Source: Grifola frondosa
Lineage: Eukaryota > Basidiomycota > Agaricomycetes > Polyporales > Grifolaceae
Assembly: GCA_001683735.1 (NCBI GenBank)
Contig: LUGG01000005.1
Coordinates: 1 to 64,000 of the forward strand
DNA length: 64,000 nucleotides
Reading direction: 5' to 3'
Part shown: in pieces, positions 37,546 through 48,567 of the stretch
Layout of the letters: each line of letters begins with the position of its first letter
Numbering within the stretch: the stretch's first letter is position 1
Program-made: the position numbers and the translations under genes
Notes under the pieces: generated by a model
Seen by the model: the letters and a program-made list of their open reading frames with translations, nothing else
Databases searched by the model: none
What the model was told of the DNA's origin: nothing

Positions 37546-39205
37546 CTACGCCTTCGTCTCACCCGCCTTCGCCTCACCCGCCTTCACCTCACCCGCCCTC
37601 GCCTCACCAGCCTTCATCCTCTTGCCCTCCTCGACCATAGCAGGCTTCCCCTCGACCTTCCCGAGAAGCACCTTCGCCTCCCCACGCATCTTCTCCATGA
37701 ACCCCGCCTTCTTCGTCTTCTCCTTCTCCTTCTCCTTCTCGCGCGGCTCTCCCTCGGGCTTCTCCTGCGCAGCTCCGTGCGGCTGCTCCTTCGCCTCTTC
37801 CTTGCCCTTCGCCGGCACCTGAGCACCGCCCGTCATCGGGTGCATCGCCGCGGGGTGATAATCCGTATCATACGCCTCGCCCTACACAAAGCAAAAAAAA
37901 AAACGCATCAGCACACGCTCACCGAACAGACATCACAGCGACCTCCGCGATATCGATGCCCTCGCCACGCACGTACCCGCCGCCCGCGCCGATGGCAACG
38001 CCAGCCCAATGCGCACCGCGCAGGCCGAGCGCGTGTGTGCGCGGGCGCAGATTCACGTGGGACAGGTGCGCCTGCGCGTCCCCCTCGTCCGCGTCCACGT
38101 CCACCCCGAAACCGCCGCTCACCTGTGTCTCCGCGCCCTTATGCGCGCCGGCAGCTTCTGTCGTTGCTTTCTCCTCGCCATGCTGTTTCTCCTTGCCCTT
38201 CATCTCCGTCTCCTTCTGCGCGAGGACCTCGCCCTTGCCTGGATCGACCTGTGCGCGCTCCTCGGGGAGGACCGCGACGCCCGCTTCGCTCTGCGCGCCG
38301 ACGAGGGCGCCGACACCGCTGACGTGCTCGCCGGGGGCGTTCCCGCCCTCCTCGTGCGTCGGCAGGTTCTCTTGCGCGCGCTCGGCGGGGAGCTTGGCGA
38401 CGCTCGCCTCGCTCATGTTCCCAGGCAAGCGTCCCGCGCCCGACGAGTGCTCGTGGGGCGCTGCACCGAACGGCTCTTGGCTGGGGAGCGTGGAGGGCGC
38501 GGCGGGGGGTGCGTGGTGGGTGGGTGTGCCTGCGAGTAATCAGCGTCTGACGCGAGAGGAGGAGGAGCGGTGTCTTACCTTGCTGCTGCGTGGTTTCGCC
38601 CTCCTTTGTGGCCGTAGCTAAGGCGGCGGGGTTGCTGCGGCTCCGGGTGCAGCGGTGCTGGAGGGCTCCTCTTCTTGGGACTTCACGGCGGCCTCGGTGG
38701 ACGTACCCGGGAGGCGCCAGCACCGCCGACGTGTTCCTCCCCAGCGCTAGTGCGTTCGCCCTCGGTGGGTTGCTCCAGGTTGCGTTCGGACGCTGGCGCC
38801 GCGGCCGTCGAACCAGCTGCGGAAATGATTGATACGTGAATAGAAAAGCGGAGGAAGGGGACGCACGCATGTAAGACGAGATCGTGTCGACGACGCCCTG
38901 TACGGCGCGCTGGGCGGACTCTGCCATGCCCTGTGCGGGGGCGGTCTCCTTTGGCTTCTCCGTGGGCTCTTCTGCGTGGCGGGGTACGCCCCGGGGAGTT
39001 CTGCGCCGGGGGTGGAGGTGCTGCTGGTAGGTGCGTCGTGCGGTTTGGTGGTGGGTTCGGGTTCGGCGGCGGCGGGGGGGTTGAGTGGTTGGGTGGAGCT
39101 GGGGGAGGGAGCGGGGGGTGCGAAGGCGGCGGAGGTTGTTGTGCGGGCCCACTCGTCTGGGGGTGTGCCTGCGTTTGTGGCGATAACGGGTGGGAGGTCG
39201 GACAT
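37546..39205 (-). CDS. LEA-like repetitive hydrophilic protein
   Basis: Starts at 39205 (MSDLPPVIATNAGTPPDEWA) and ends at 37546. Features: Pro/Thr-rich N-terminus; MAESAQRAVQGVVDTISSYM; a repeated motif of the form GVAVLPEERA (EASVAKLPAERAQE, EAGVAVLPEERAQV); YHPAAMHPM; and a lysine/glutamate-rich C-terminus GFMEKMRGEAKVLLGKVEG. This fits a widespread fungal family of low-complexity, stress-type proteins resembling LEA proteins; a protective role is inference. The frame changes by one base near 38975 and again in the GC-rich middle (38640-38720), so the reading is patchy. Codon usage is very GC-rich. Confidence 0.65.
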
Positions 39206-39812
39206 AGTGTGGTGGAAGGTTGTAGGTTGGATGAGGGAGGAGTGTTGGGGGAGAGAGGAGTGGGTGGATTTGTGGGTGGGCTGGAGTTGAGGCGGCGGGG
39301 TTGTTTTGTATTTGTGGAATCGAGAGTTAGGAGTCTTGACCTGGTGATGTCACTGACGTCACTGACCGTATACGGCTAACGTCTTTCCTTTTTCGTCTCC
39401 ATCCTCCTCCTTGTCACGCGACCGCTGCCGTGCCAAATGCTTGCTCCGCCCACAGGCTGCTCTCGACGTGCGCTCACGACTCGCGGCGATGCCCATGCCA
39501 CCGCGCGACGCTCTCGCTTCCCACTTCGTCGCACCCACCTGCGACGCATCCTCGCTCTGGCATAACCCGCAGACGACACACTTCTTCTTCCGAGCCAAAG
39601 CCGCGCGTCGTTCCGCACCAGCGCCGCACGCGGTTGTGTGCCTCCGGATTGGCAGCCAAGGGAATACGCATCGGTTGCGTGATGCCCCCGAGCGTCGGCC
39701 ACCTCGCTTGTCTGAGTTTCGTGGTGCTATGAGCGATCGAACTCGTCCTGCTCAACTTGATGTTTGCCCTACCTCGTCTATTACCGGCACCTGATGCTTG
39801 CACCTACCCAGA
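39206..39812. other. Spacer, nothing recognised
   Basis: Probably the promoter of the LEA-like gene at its left edge. Overlapping frames on both strands look like chance in GC-rich sequence. Confidence 0.4.
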
Positions 39813-39842
39813 GTTTCTCCCCAGACAAGTACTCGGATGGAA
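39813..39842 (+). repeat. 30-bp direct repeat, left copy
   Basis: Core TCTCCCCAGACAAGTACTCG. The same 30 bases, with one C/T difference, occur at 40148-40177, immediately after the Hsp110 fragment. Confidence 0.85.
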
Positions 39843-40147
39843 ATCACGTTCCGGTACCGCGAGGCGGAAGAGCGCACGAAGGTGGTGAGCCAGCTGCGGG
39901 AGACGCTGAACAACTACATGAACCAGGCGACGTCGAACGACGAGCGGTTCTCGCACATCGACGAGAAAGACAAGCAGACGATCGTGGAGAAGTGCGCGAC
40001 AATTCAAAAGTGGCTCGAAGATCAGATGGTGCGGCAGTTGGAGCGGCCGAAGAATGTCGACCCCGTGCTCACAAGCGCAGAGGTGCTGAAGAAGAAAGAC
40101 GAGATTATCTGCTTCGCGACGCCCACCCTGACGAAGCCCAAAGTTGG
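39843..40147 (+). pseudogene. C-terminal fragment of an Hsp110/Sse1-type chaperone
   Basis: An open stretch of about 100 codons reads EERTKVVSQLRETLNNYMNQ, ATSNDERFSHIDEKDKQTIV, EKCATIQKWLEDQMVRQLER and PKNVDPVLTSAEVLKKKDEI. It matches the C-terminal helical part of the Hsp110 class of Hsp70 proteins, nucleotide exchange factors for Hsp70. The ATPase and substrate domains are absent and no promoter is evident, so this is a fragment. It is well preserved and precisely bounded by 30-bp direct repeats, which suggests a recent origin by local rearrangement or insertion. Confidence 0.8.
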
Positions 40148-40177
40148 TTTCTCCCCAGATAAGTACTCGGATGGAAC
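40148..40177 (+). repeat. 30-bp direct repeat, right copy
   Basis: Core TCTCCCCAGATAAGTACTCG; one mismatch to the copy at 39813-39842. Confidence 0.85.
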
Positions 40178-40620
40178 TAGCTGGGTATATGCGTCATGTC
40201 TGTGTATCATTTGATTGGCGCAGCGCAGGTTCTCGCCGACTAAATGCACTGCTGTCGCTGTCAGTTCGTATGCTTGCAGCCGGTGGGCTCCGTTAAAATC
40301 TCCCCTTTACGCTCACTTGACTTATATCCCACGAGGTTACGAGGTTATTCAGACCATAACGGCCATATTCAAGGACAAGCTTCACCACCTATCCGGAAGC
40401 CAAGTCACATAAGGAAGCTTGAACACCACCGACCACAAAAGCCACCGGATCCGTCAACTCCGCCATACACGTAAAAACGTCATTGAACCGTTTCGCGGCG
40501 AGTGGCCACTCCTCCATGATTGCTTTTCACAAACATCGCCATGGCCACTTCCCATTGTCTCCACCCACCACCCCACGCGCTTTGTCCCACCCTTCCCATC
40601 GTACCCTCCGCCCACCACGG

Positions 40621-40705
40621 TATAAATAGTGCCGTCGTTCTCCTTCCCTACCTCACACCCAACCCAACCCACCCCAACACAAAACACAAAACACACAACC
40701 CAATG
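40621..40705 (+). promoter_or_regulatory. TATA box with CT- and CA-rich leader
   Basis: TATAAATA lies at 40621-40628, followed by a pyrimidine-rich tract and a C/A-rich leader (repeated ACACAAA) up to ATG at 40703. This is the layout of a strong fungal promoter. The ORF that follows is short (stop at about 40814); another ATG in a different frame at 40771 opens MSAPAPRQTLLRASLSR. The driven gene is not recognised. Confidence 0.6.
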
Positions 40706-41443
40706 CCCCCAATACACCACCCACGCCTCCTCCACTCCGCATGCGGGCAGACGAACACTTCCCATCCACCATGTCCGCTCCTGCACCGCGACAGACTCTC
40801 CTCAGAGCGTCCCTGAGCCGCCCCGGCCCCCGCGCGCCAACGTGGGGTGGTCATGCGCGTAGCGCCATTGAGGTACATCGCTTCTTCGCGCGCTCGCGTA
40901 CCCGTATGCGCACTGATGCGTGGAGTGCAGTTGAATACTGGTGATCGTCGCCGTTAATGCTCAGAACGCGTTCAGGAATCCCCCCGGTACATCAGCGTGC
41001 ATGGGAATGCGGACGCTCCTTGTCGACACCCTCCGATAGGTGCACGGCTTACGGCGATATTCGACTCTTACCGCCGGAAGCTAGGCGTGTCATACGCCGA
41101 GGTGCGCGGGTTGGACACCGTACATCATGTCGCCGACGCGCGGACCGTCGCTGTGCCCCACCCGACATCCCTGTTTGGGTCTTCCATTCCAAGCCTACGT
41201 GGGTTCATTTCCAAGACCGAACCGTCAGGACCCTCTGTGCTGTCGGCGCATTTGAATGATGTCCCAACGAGCTCCGACTTCCTCAGCCACGAAGGTTCGA
41301 TTGTGGCACGAACAAAACTGCCGATTTCGGCTTTAGTGCTGGCACACTTGTTGACCTGCTTTCGTTCGGTGAACGCACGCGTCTGTCTAATGCAGGAATT
41401 ACCATGCTCTAGGTCATCGGGCGTGGGTACCGCCGCGACGTGA
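40703..41443 (+). other. Possible broken gene, unrecognised
   Basis: Downstream of the strong-looking promoter are two open stretches: one from 40771 (about 57 codons, possibly presequence-like with arginines) and one at 40990-41443 (ISVHGNADAPCRHPPIG, KLGVSYAEVRGLDTVHHVAD). They are in different frames and I found no convincing intron to join them. I do not recognise a family; this may be the 5' end of a gene lost by rearrangement. Confidence 0.3.
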
Positions 41444-41494
41444 ATCGTCGCCACATTCGAGGTCACAGATGGAGAACATGCGCCCCTCTGGCCG

Positions 41495-42240
41495 TTATTC
41501 AATAACGGTACTTGCCACTCTTAAGGCCCCAGTTTAAAAAAAATCATTAGATGGTAGTACTTGCTATGGATGCCGCCACCCCAAGTTGAACCAGACAATA
41601 AAACTGTTGCTCAAAATATATGTATTAATTATACTTGACTTGCGTCATGAATTCCGACCGACAACATCACCATCATCACCAGCCCCTTCAATAATATGCC
41701 CCATTGCCCTCCGTTGTTCTTGTGGTGTGGTAAACTCAGTTTCCACACAAGTTTGAACTTCCAATTCATCGTTGAACTACCAGGCACTGCCCAGTGACCA
41801 GAAACTTAATCACGACCGTCATATGTAGCAGAGAGGCTGCTGTCATGATACAGCAACTCACGGAGGATCGCGCAAGAGCTCTCGTCTCATCCCGATATAT
41901 GAATGTGTGTGTGAAAATCTTGTCAAATATCTCGAGTAGGATATCGAAACTGTTCAACGTTCAGAGCACGATGCGACATGGTACGAACAGTGTTTCTGGG
42001 TTCAAGACACAAGCGCACAAGTTTATTGATCGATCACAGGTTTTTTGTTTCCTTTTATGGATTACTTTTTGGATGTTCTCTTTCCACCTCGACTTGGCAT
42101 GTCTCCAACTTATCGATTGGCCATCGAGTACTATTACCACGACGGGTTTCTCACCAATATGTAGGCCGTGTATAGTAGCGCCATATGTTTTTGACCATGC
42201 ATCAGACCTCATATCTGCATCGTGCAGCGAACTCCCCAGA
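41495..42240 (-). pseudogene. Internally deleted copy of the F-box gene unit
   Basis: 41495-41865 matches the 3' flank of F-box gene B (61495-61820), and 41866-42240 matches its 5' exon and promoter (63298-63700). The gene body between is missing. The remaining coding piece reads NSFDILLEIFDKIFTHTFIY then RDETRALARS. A 7-base insertion near the start codon (GTTCAACGTTCAGAGC against GTTCAGAGC) also breaks the frame. Confidence 0.78.
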
Positions 42241-42589
42241 AAATGTGCACTCCATTCACCATTTGCGGCACACTTTATTCGCAGCATCTCAGCACTCGCT
42301 TAGCGGCCGTACAAGTGACATGGTTGCCCTATGGTACGTCCAAAATCGTATTCCTATACTTTCTCCATCCTTGCTGGAATTCAGTGCCGTGCTGGCAAAG
42401 TTTTGACATGAAGCTGCTGCGGCAGAAATTCTTAGATTTAATGAGCACACACCTGTGGAGCGCTCTGCAGTGACTACGGGCGATGTCATAAACTGATATT
42501 CTAACCCACATTCTGCCAGCGAAATAATTGTTCTTCAGAAAGACTAAATACCGCGTGCGAAATGCATCGAGTTGCAAGCCAACATCATC

Positions 42590-42812
42590 TCCCTTCTGAT
42601 CTCTGCAGATTCATTTCACCTTTGCTGATACTGCGAACGTTGCTGCCGTGGCGAAACTGGCTGAGGCAAGGGTCCGCTACCAATCCGCCGATCGCTCCCA
42701 ATGGACTCCAATTTACGTTAACGCTCCGTTCAAGCGCAGTGATCACTCGTCCATCCGCTACCACTTCACTGGTGGTACGAGGCTCGATCCCTCGGACTAT
42801 GTGTATTTCTAA
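42590..42812 (+). other. Possible C-terminal exon of an unknown protein
   Basis: An open frame preceded by a possible acceptor (CTCTGCAG) encodes FTFADTANVAAVAKLAEARV, then SIRYHFTGGTRLDPSDYVYF and a stop. The composition looks protein-like, but I cannot name the family and see no upstream exons. Confidence 0.3.
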
Positions 42813-42984
42813 TGGTCCATGATTAGATGGGAAGACACAGCGGGCGACGCAACCACAGCACTCTCCTTGGATCCCAAAAATTTAGAAGCATGCTATTGAC
42901 AATGGATGCTGCATAGGTTTCGATATATGTGAGCGGCGGGGTCCTGGAGGTTACTCGGCCATTGCCACAGACACAAAATCTCAC

Positions 42985-43587
42985 ACCATTGTTGCGGGAC
43001 TGTCCCCTTTATCAGTCGGTCCCTCGAGCGCAACTGACGAGGTACCACAGGATGCTGGGTCCAAGTCTATCGGCAGAGGCATGGGCGCATTATCTAGTCG
43101 GGTCTTCCGCAGCTGCAGTCGCATCCTTTCCTAACGCCCCTCTACATCGTCGACGATCACCACGGCGACAGACAGACTCAGCACGTTAACACCATGACCG
43201 CCGTCAAACGGTCGATATCCCTATTTCTGTTTTTCTCCCCGTTCTGACCTCACCATCCTTCTGCAGGTTGCAGCTGGGAACCCGCTACCTCTCACGCAAT
43301 CTGCCATCCCACTGATTAGACAAGCCTTCGAGGTACGAGTATATGCTGAGAACCCCATGAACAACTTCCTCCCGGACTCGGGCCAGCTACTCTATCTTTC
43401 TACCCCGACTCCCACACATACTTTTGCACCTCCTCTTCAGGCAGAGACCTCTGCATCATCTGCCTCGGACCTGTCCCCATCGTTAATATGTCAGCTTCTA
43501 TCACGCCGTCGCTCCGGGCTTCGAACAAGGCGCCCAGATCGGCGTGTTCTATGATCCCATGATTGCGAAGGTTGTCGTGCATGGTCG
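42985..43587 (+). pseudogene. 3-methylcrotonyl-CoA carboxylase alpha subunit, 5' remnant left of the transposon
   Basis: The biotin-dependent mitochondrial enzyme of leucine breakdown. From an intron acceptor at 43266 the reading is VAAGNPLPLTQSAIPLIRQA, FEVRVYAENPMNNFLPDSG, and in a shifted frame GFEQGAQIGVFYDPMIAKVV followed by VHGR, where the transposon begins. Weak similarity further left (GPSLSAEAWAH; a worn version of the LQVEHPVTEM motif) suggests decayed upstream exons, but most of the biotin-carboxylase domain is not in the window. Together with 58483-59463 it forms one interrupted gene. Confidence 0.82.
43586..43587 (+). repeat. Target-site duplication CG (left)
   Basis: CG precedes the left terminal repeat and CG follows the right one (58483-58484). 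Removing the element and one CG restores codons for HGRDRTEALRILR, the expected carboxylase sequence. Confidence 0.75.
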
Positions 43588-43600
43588 CATCAGCAAAAAG
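43588..43600 (+). repeat. Left terminal inverted repeat of the Plavaka element
   Basis: CATCAGCAAAAAG; its exact reverse complement is at 58470-58482. TACCGG-type motifs (reverse strand) follow at about 43609 and 43648, as in the subterminal repeats of the other end. Confidence 0.88.
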
Positions 43601-43900
43601 TCGCAAACCCGGTAGCGCTTGCAAGACCTAACCAGAGGTTCGCATTCCGGTACGGCCCGGCCAGATCTGCCATGAGGCTACCAAACGCCGGGCGTCTGAT
43701 TGGAGCGCGCAAGTCCTGAGCAGATGGCGCGAGTCTGTGAAGACCTGGTAATGTAGTACAATATTGTAGTATACATCCGACAATATCATACATTTTAATG
43801 TATTTTAATATAATTGTTTGCGGGGCCATATATTGCGAAGCCCGACCCTTCCAAGCCAATGTAGGAATGCAGCTACATAAGACAGCCAGCGGCGGTGTAC

Positions 43901-46900
43901 CTACAGCGCAGAGAACCCAGCCTCCTCTCTCTCCTCGTCCTCGTCATCCCCTATTTCCTCGCCGTCCTCCGGACCCAGGTCCGGTTGCGTCTCCTCCTGC
44001 TCAGGCTCCGCCCCACTATCTTCGCTCCCCTCCGACCCGTACCCTTGCTCTCTTGCGAGCTCATCTTCATCGATCTCTTCGGCGTCCTCTCCTTCTGTAC
44101 CGGCAGCTTCCTCATCTCCATCTTCATCGCTTGATCGTGCAGCACTCGGGCCATCTTCGCGCTCGACTTCTAACTCCTCCGAGTCTTCTTGAGCACTTGT
44201 GCATGGCCTTGGACATGCGCCTGTTGAATGGAGTGACCCCGATCAATGTCCTATCCCCCTCCGTTGTACCGCATAAACATATCGCGGTCAACGAACCTAA
44301 TACAATTGATTTCGCATTAGTAGTACTTTGAATACCTGAGAAAATGATTGTACTCACATCCCGACGTAGAAATATTTCCAGTCGTTATCTTCTTCTTCAT
44401 CCTGGCGTGCTATAGAGTACCCAGGGAGGCTTTCATCTGTGTGCCCGTGCTGGAATGCGGGAATCAGGTGTGCGCCTCGGAGAATCTGTTGAGGGTCCAA
44501 GAACATGAACGCATCTTCTTGTCGACAGTCTGTGAATTTCAGGCGATGCAATCGTTTCGTGTCGAATCCTCCAGGCTGTGTTTCATCCAATCAAAGGAGC
44601 GAGCCCACAAGATGTCGTATCTCTTCGGCTCAGGACATCTCGGAAGGTCAGGTCCAGAGCGGTACGCATTAACGTGAAATATGGTGAGAATGCGAGCGTA
44701 CATGAAAGGGTGGGGGTCACCAGAGGGCGAAGCATCATGACGTCCGGATGAGAACTCGGGTTGATCGAATCCGCGCACGCCGCATGTCGTACGTAGTGTA
44801 GTTGACTCGGAGAACCTTGTGGTATACAGGCGGTTCTGTTGAATACGAAGTGTGTCGCGGTCGTCGTCTGAGAACTGTGGAGGGAGATCACTATCCGAGG
44901 ATCCGGCCATTCGAGCGAGCAAGTGGTCCTCCAGCTTGCGGACGAAGTCCTGAGACAAGATCAGCAATGTTGTGCTAGGAACCTGGAGAACGTACCTGGC
45001 ATGCCGGATCTTCTAGGCGGTCTGACGCGAACTCCGTAAGATCTATATGCCACCTTTGATCCTCAGCGATATGGTGATGCTCCTTGGGGGAAGTGGGGGG
45101 AAGACGCTCGCTATCTGCGAACCGAAGGCGGACTTGATGGCGGTGGATGCGTCGAATAGCCTTGGGAGCTTGCCTTTTGCGTTTCGAGCTCTCGTGGTGA
45201 GACGTAGAGTTGACAGCGTCTTGGTGGTGAGCTCGGATCCTTCGCAGATAGGATTCACGTCGCGTATGCCTCGCAATCTGGAGGGTGAACTGCAAGTTCT
45301 TGTTAGTGCGAGCATAGAATTTCTTGACGCGTCGGTGCTCTAGTTCGCCCTAGAATTATTGTTAGTATTACTGAAACATCAAATGAATTGACGACTCACA
45401 ATTTGAGTCGTGTAATTGTCGGTTGTCCCAAACAGCCGGATTGTACGCACATAGTCACCAAGACGGTGCCACTTGTACGTGTGCAAGTTGAAGACCTTGG
45501 TTTTCTTAGTCGGTGCTGCTGCTCTGGCCTTTCCTTTGTCTTTAGGTACCTTGCTCTTGGATGCAAGTGCTGCTGTGCGCGCTGTCTGGCCGCCGTCTCC
45601 TTTGGGAGCTCCTGAGTAGAATAGGCGGCACAAACGACCTTCTTGAAGGTGCGCACAGACTTTCCTAGCGCTGACGTAGCCTGCTCGAATTGGTTGAGTG
45701 TCGAATCCGTGTGGAGCCGTAACTTGGCATGCGCCTGCCAAACCGCCAAGTCGAAGTACATGTCGAGTAGGATGGCGTTGTGCTTATGTTGAAGTAGGCC
45801 ATCGATGACTGGTATAATGCACTAACCTGGTTTATTAGCATATGAACATTAAGGGTAATCAGCCAACGTACCTGCAACATGTCTTCGTAGTCGCGCGCGG
45901 CCAGTTTTTTGAAACCTGAAGTATTACCTCCGAATCGTCGTATGGTGTCCCGTCCAAATGTGGGAACCTGACGAAATCTAATAAAATTGTTATTCAATAT
46001 CACCGTTGAAGGAGGAGAACTTTACCTCGCATCGAAACGATGGACCTTGTCCGCGCCGGCTGCAATGAGGATGCGCACCATGTGCGTTGTCGTGTCTTTA
46101 AGCGTGCCAAGCTCGAATTCGTGCATTTGGTCTGGCACTAACATGCGGTAATGATTTTCACCGTGTTCCTTGAATCGAATCGAAAATGCACTCTGAACCG
46201 ACGAAGAGATTAATCAGCACCCAAATTGAGATTGCACAGAAACATACCCGTGTTGTGGTGAGGGAGGTGGGATCCAGTTTGCGTGAAATTTGTGCGCCTT
46301 CGGGGAGTATCCTTTCTCGAAGAGCCATTTGCGGGCAATCGAGATGTCCCAATTGACGGTGAAGTCGTCTTCACGAGTTTTGGCGCGTCGCTTCCGATCT
46401 ACTGGTCCCCATTGCGGGTACGTACATCTTCTTGATAAGGCACGCGGGCATGGGCATCGAGCGAGGAACCGCATGCATGCCACAAGCATTCTGAGCGCAT
46501 CCGTATTTAATCATTTAACGCATGCATGTGGAATGAGATACGTACTTTTCTGGGTAGTCGGCCGAATATGTGAAGAATCGAGGGAACAGTCGCCTTATAA
46601 TGCCGTCGCCACACTGGATCAGGATGCCGTGGACGTACGCGTGCATAAATTCCGGATCGAGCAATTTGAGCCAGATGTTGTGCATCAGCTCACGGCGGAT
46701 GAAGCGCAGGATAGCGGCGCTGGCAGGATGATTGTATATCGACTGATACCACTCTTGAAAAGAGTCCGGAAGCTGCCAAGAGGCGCGTGTAAGCATACTA
46801 TAATATAAGCATGAAGAGTTTGCGCACCTTAGGTATATACGCCATATGGTGGGCTGCAAAAGAACGAGGCTTACCACGGAGATACTTGGATAAATTCCCG

Positions 46901-48249
46901 AAGAACAAATATATGGGCCAAAGGGAAGCCATGCCAAAACTGGCCAGGTGCGTAGAGTCCGACCACACCATGAGGGGAGCAATGGCGTATTCAACATCAT
47001 CGGAGTCTTCAGGCTGCCGTGGTTGAGCGCGCATAGTAGCGTCTGCCTCGATCATCGCGTCCGAGTTGAATATATCTGTGTAGACACGCTCGGGGTGTGA
47101 ATCTTGAGCGTTGGGTTGCCAGAGCATGGTGAATGGTACCCAGTGAAATTGGCGCGAAGAGACGTCTTGGAAGGCGGCTTTGATGATTTCCACCAGGGAC
47201 CGTAAGTAAACGCCCTTGACCTCGAATTGCGGGGCAGCCTCCTCAGAAGGGTATGCTACATCTCCGGGAACACGTATTTTGATAGACTCGTGACGCCATC
47301 CATCTTGCGCGTCGAATGCTCGCTCGGTGTCCACGAATCTGTCAAGTCTCTGGCATTCCCGTGCAGCGCTGAAGTTGGCGAGGTCCTCGGGGTTGAAATC
47401 CGGAGCGCGTATCACGTTGTGGACCAGCCGATCGACTTCAGACAGCGATTTGGTGTTCTCACCGGAGTACAGCCAGTCCATGAGGCAGAAGACGGTCGCG
47501 TTGAGAAATGGAGCAAAGACATGGTTGAGAGAGTCTGGCAGAGAGATGCCGAACCCACGTAGAGGGTTCTGAGGGTCAGTTGGAGTCCGGATGTGGGTAG
47601 GTGCATCTGAGAACGAGTCGAGGGTAAGTGCGTCCTCGGGATCTGACCGCGGCTTGAAGAGATAGCGTCGGAACACGCCAAAGCGGTTAGGCTCAGTGTC
47701 CATGTGGAAGAGAGGCGGAGGAGGCTCTAAGATAGGAAGAGCATCATCTGGAGGGATTTCAGGAACTTCCTGTGGCGGGTCCTTGGCACGTTTAAGCTTG
47801 CGCTGTGGGCGGGGGATGTGTGCGGGTAACCCAGGCAGATTGGTGGGTAGATAGTCGTCAAGAACGCACGGGTAACGGCGCACTCGCCCAGACCTCGTCT
47901 TGAAGACAGGTGCCTCCGGTTCATCATCAATTTCGAGTCTAGCAGCCTGCCAGCATCGGTTAGTACAATATTAGAATATATATAATGGTCAATACTTGCC
48001 TCTTCCAATTCATGCGCAATCCGCGCTCTTTCTCTCTCTTCGGCTTCTGCTTTCTCCTGCTGCATACGACGCTTACGGAGTGTTCTTTCAAGTTCCTTCG
48101 CGTCCAAGATTTTTTGTTCAGCATCTTCTCGTGCGCGAGTCAAGCCCTGAGAGAATAAAGTGTTCAGCGCCTGACATTTTGCACGATGACGCTTCAAGGG
48201 CGCGTCTTGGTTGTATTCTTTGAGACAGCCTTCACATTTGAATCGCATA
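43901..48249 (-). CDS. Plavaka transposase
   Basis: Spliced gene of about ten exons. It begins at 48249 with a zinc-finger-like segment (FKCEGCLKEYNQDAPLKRH, next Cys four residues on), then a charged coiled region. The core is typical of the family: VFAPFLNATVFCLMDWLYSG, WRHESIKIRVPGD, FHWVPFTMLWQP, YAIAPLMVWSDSTHLASFGM, LWPIYLFFGNLSKYLRGKPR, FGRDTIRRFGGNTSGFKKLA, LRLHTDSTLNQFEQATSALG, YKWHRLGDYVRTIRLFGTTD, HPDVMMLRPLV, FLDPQQILRGAHLIPAFQHG. The tail is strongly acidic and ends at 43901. I saw no stop or frame break that splicing does not explain, so it may be intact and able to mobilise the element. Confidence 0.9.
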
Positions 48250-48567
48250 GAGATAGATAGGAAGCTGAGAAAGACTAGCAAGATGAAAATGACGCGCATA
48301 TAGACAAGTACGCGTAGGCAGCGTAAGTACGCGCAGGCAACATAAGTACGCGCAGGACCGACAAGTTGGTTAAGGTACCGAGGCTCGATCGAGATGAGAT
48401 CATTCAATCTCCGAGGCTTATATGTGCTAACTCCGCTGACATCTCCTTCACCTATAAATTCTAGCACGTCTTGAATTCCACCCTTGACCAAATTCCACAA
48501 CGTCCTCTCTGAATTCCGTCTCTAAACTACATCTCTTCGCTTTTTCTCTTCGCTTTTTTTACTTACT
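48250..48567. promoter_or_regulatory. Divergent promoter between transposase and DUF6698 genes
   Basis: The 318-base spacer between the two start codons. It contains the triple 19-bp repeat at 48306-48357 and a T-rich tract just ahead of the DUF6698 start. Both genes probably depend on it. Confidence 0.6.
48306..48357 (+). repeat. Three tandem 19-bp repeats in the divergent promoter
   Basis: Units start at 48306, 48325 and 48344, each AAGTACGCG(T/C)AGG followed by a variable spacer. The exact 19-bp period places them at nearly two helical turns, as expected for protein-binding sites, possibly for the transposase or the DUF6698 protein (inference). Confidence 0.75.

Noticed and set aside
38139..39152. 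A 337-codon minus-strand frame within the LEA-like gene
   Set aside because: Only short parts match the family; much of it is Arg/Pro-rich shadow frame across introns and frame shifts.
42730..42812. A tRNA-like T-arm (CGAGG CTCGATC CCTCG) near 42780
   Set aside because: No matching acceptor stem, D-arm or anticodon arm within the expected distance upstream; it lies in an open frame.
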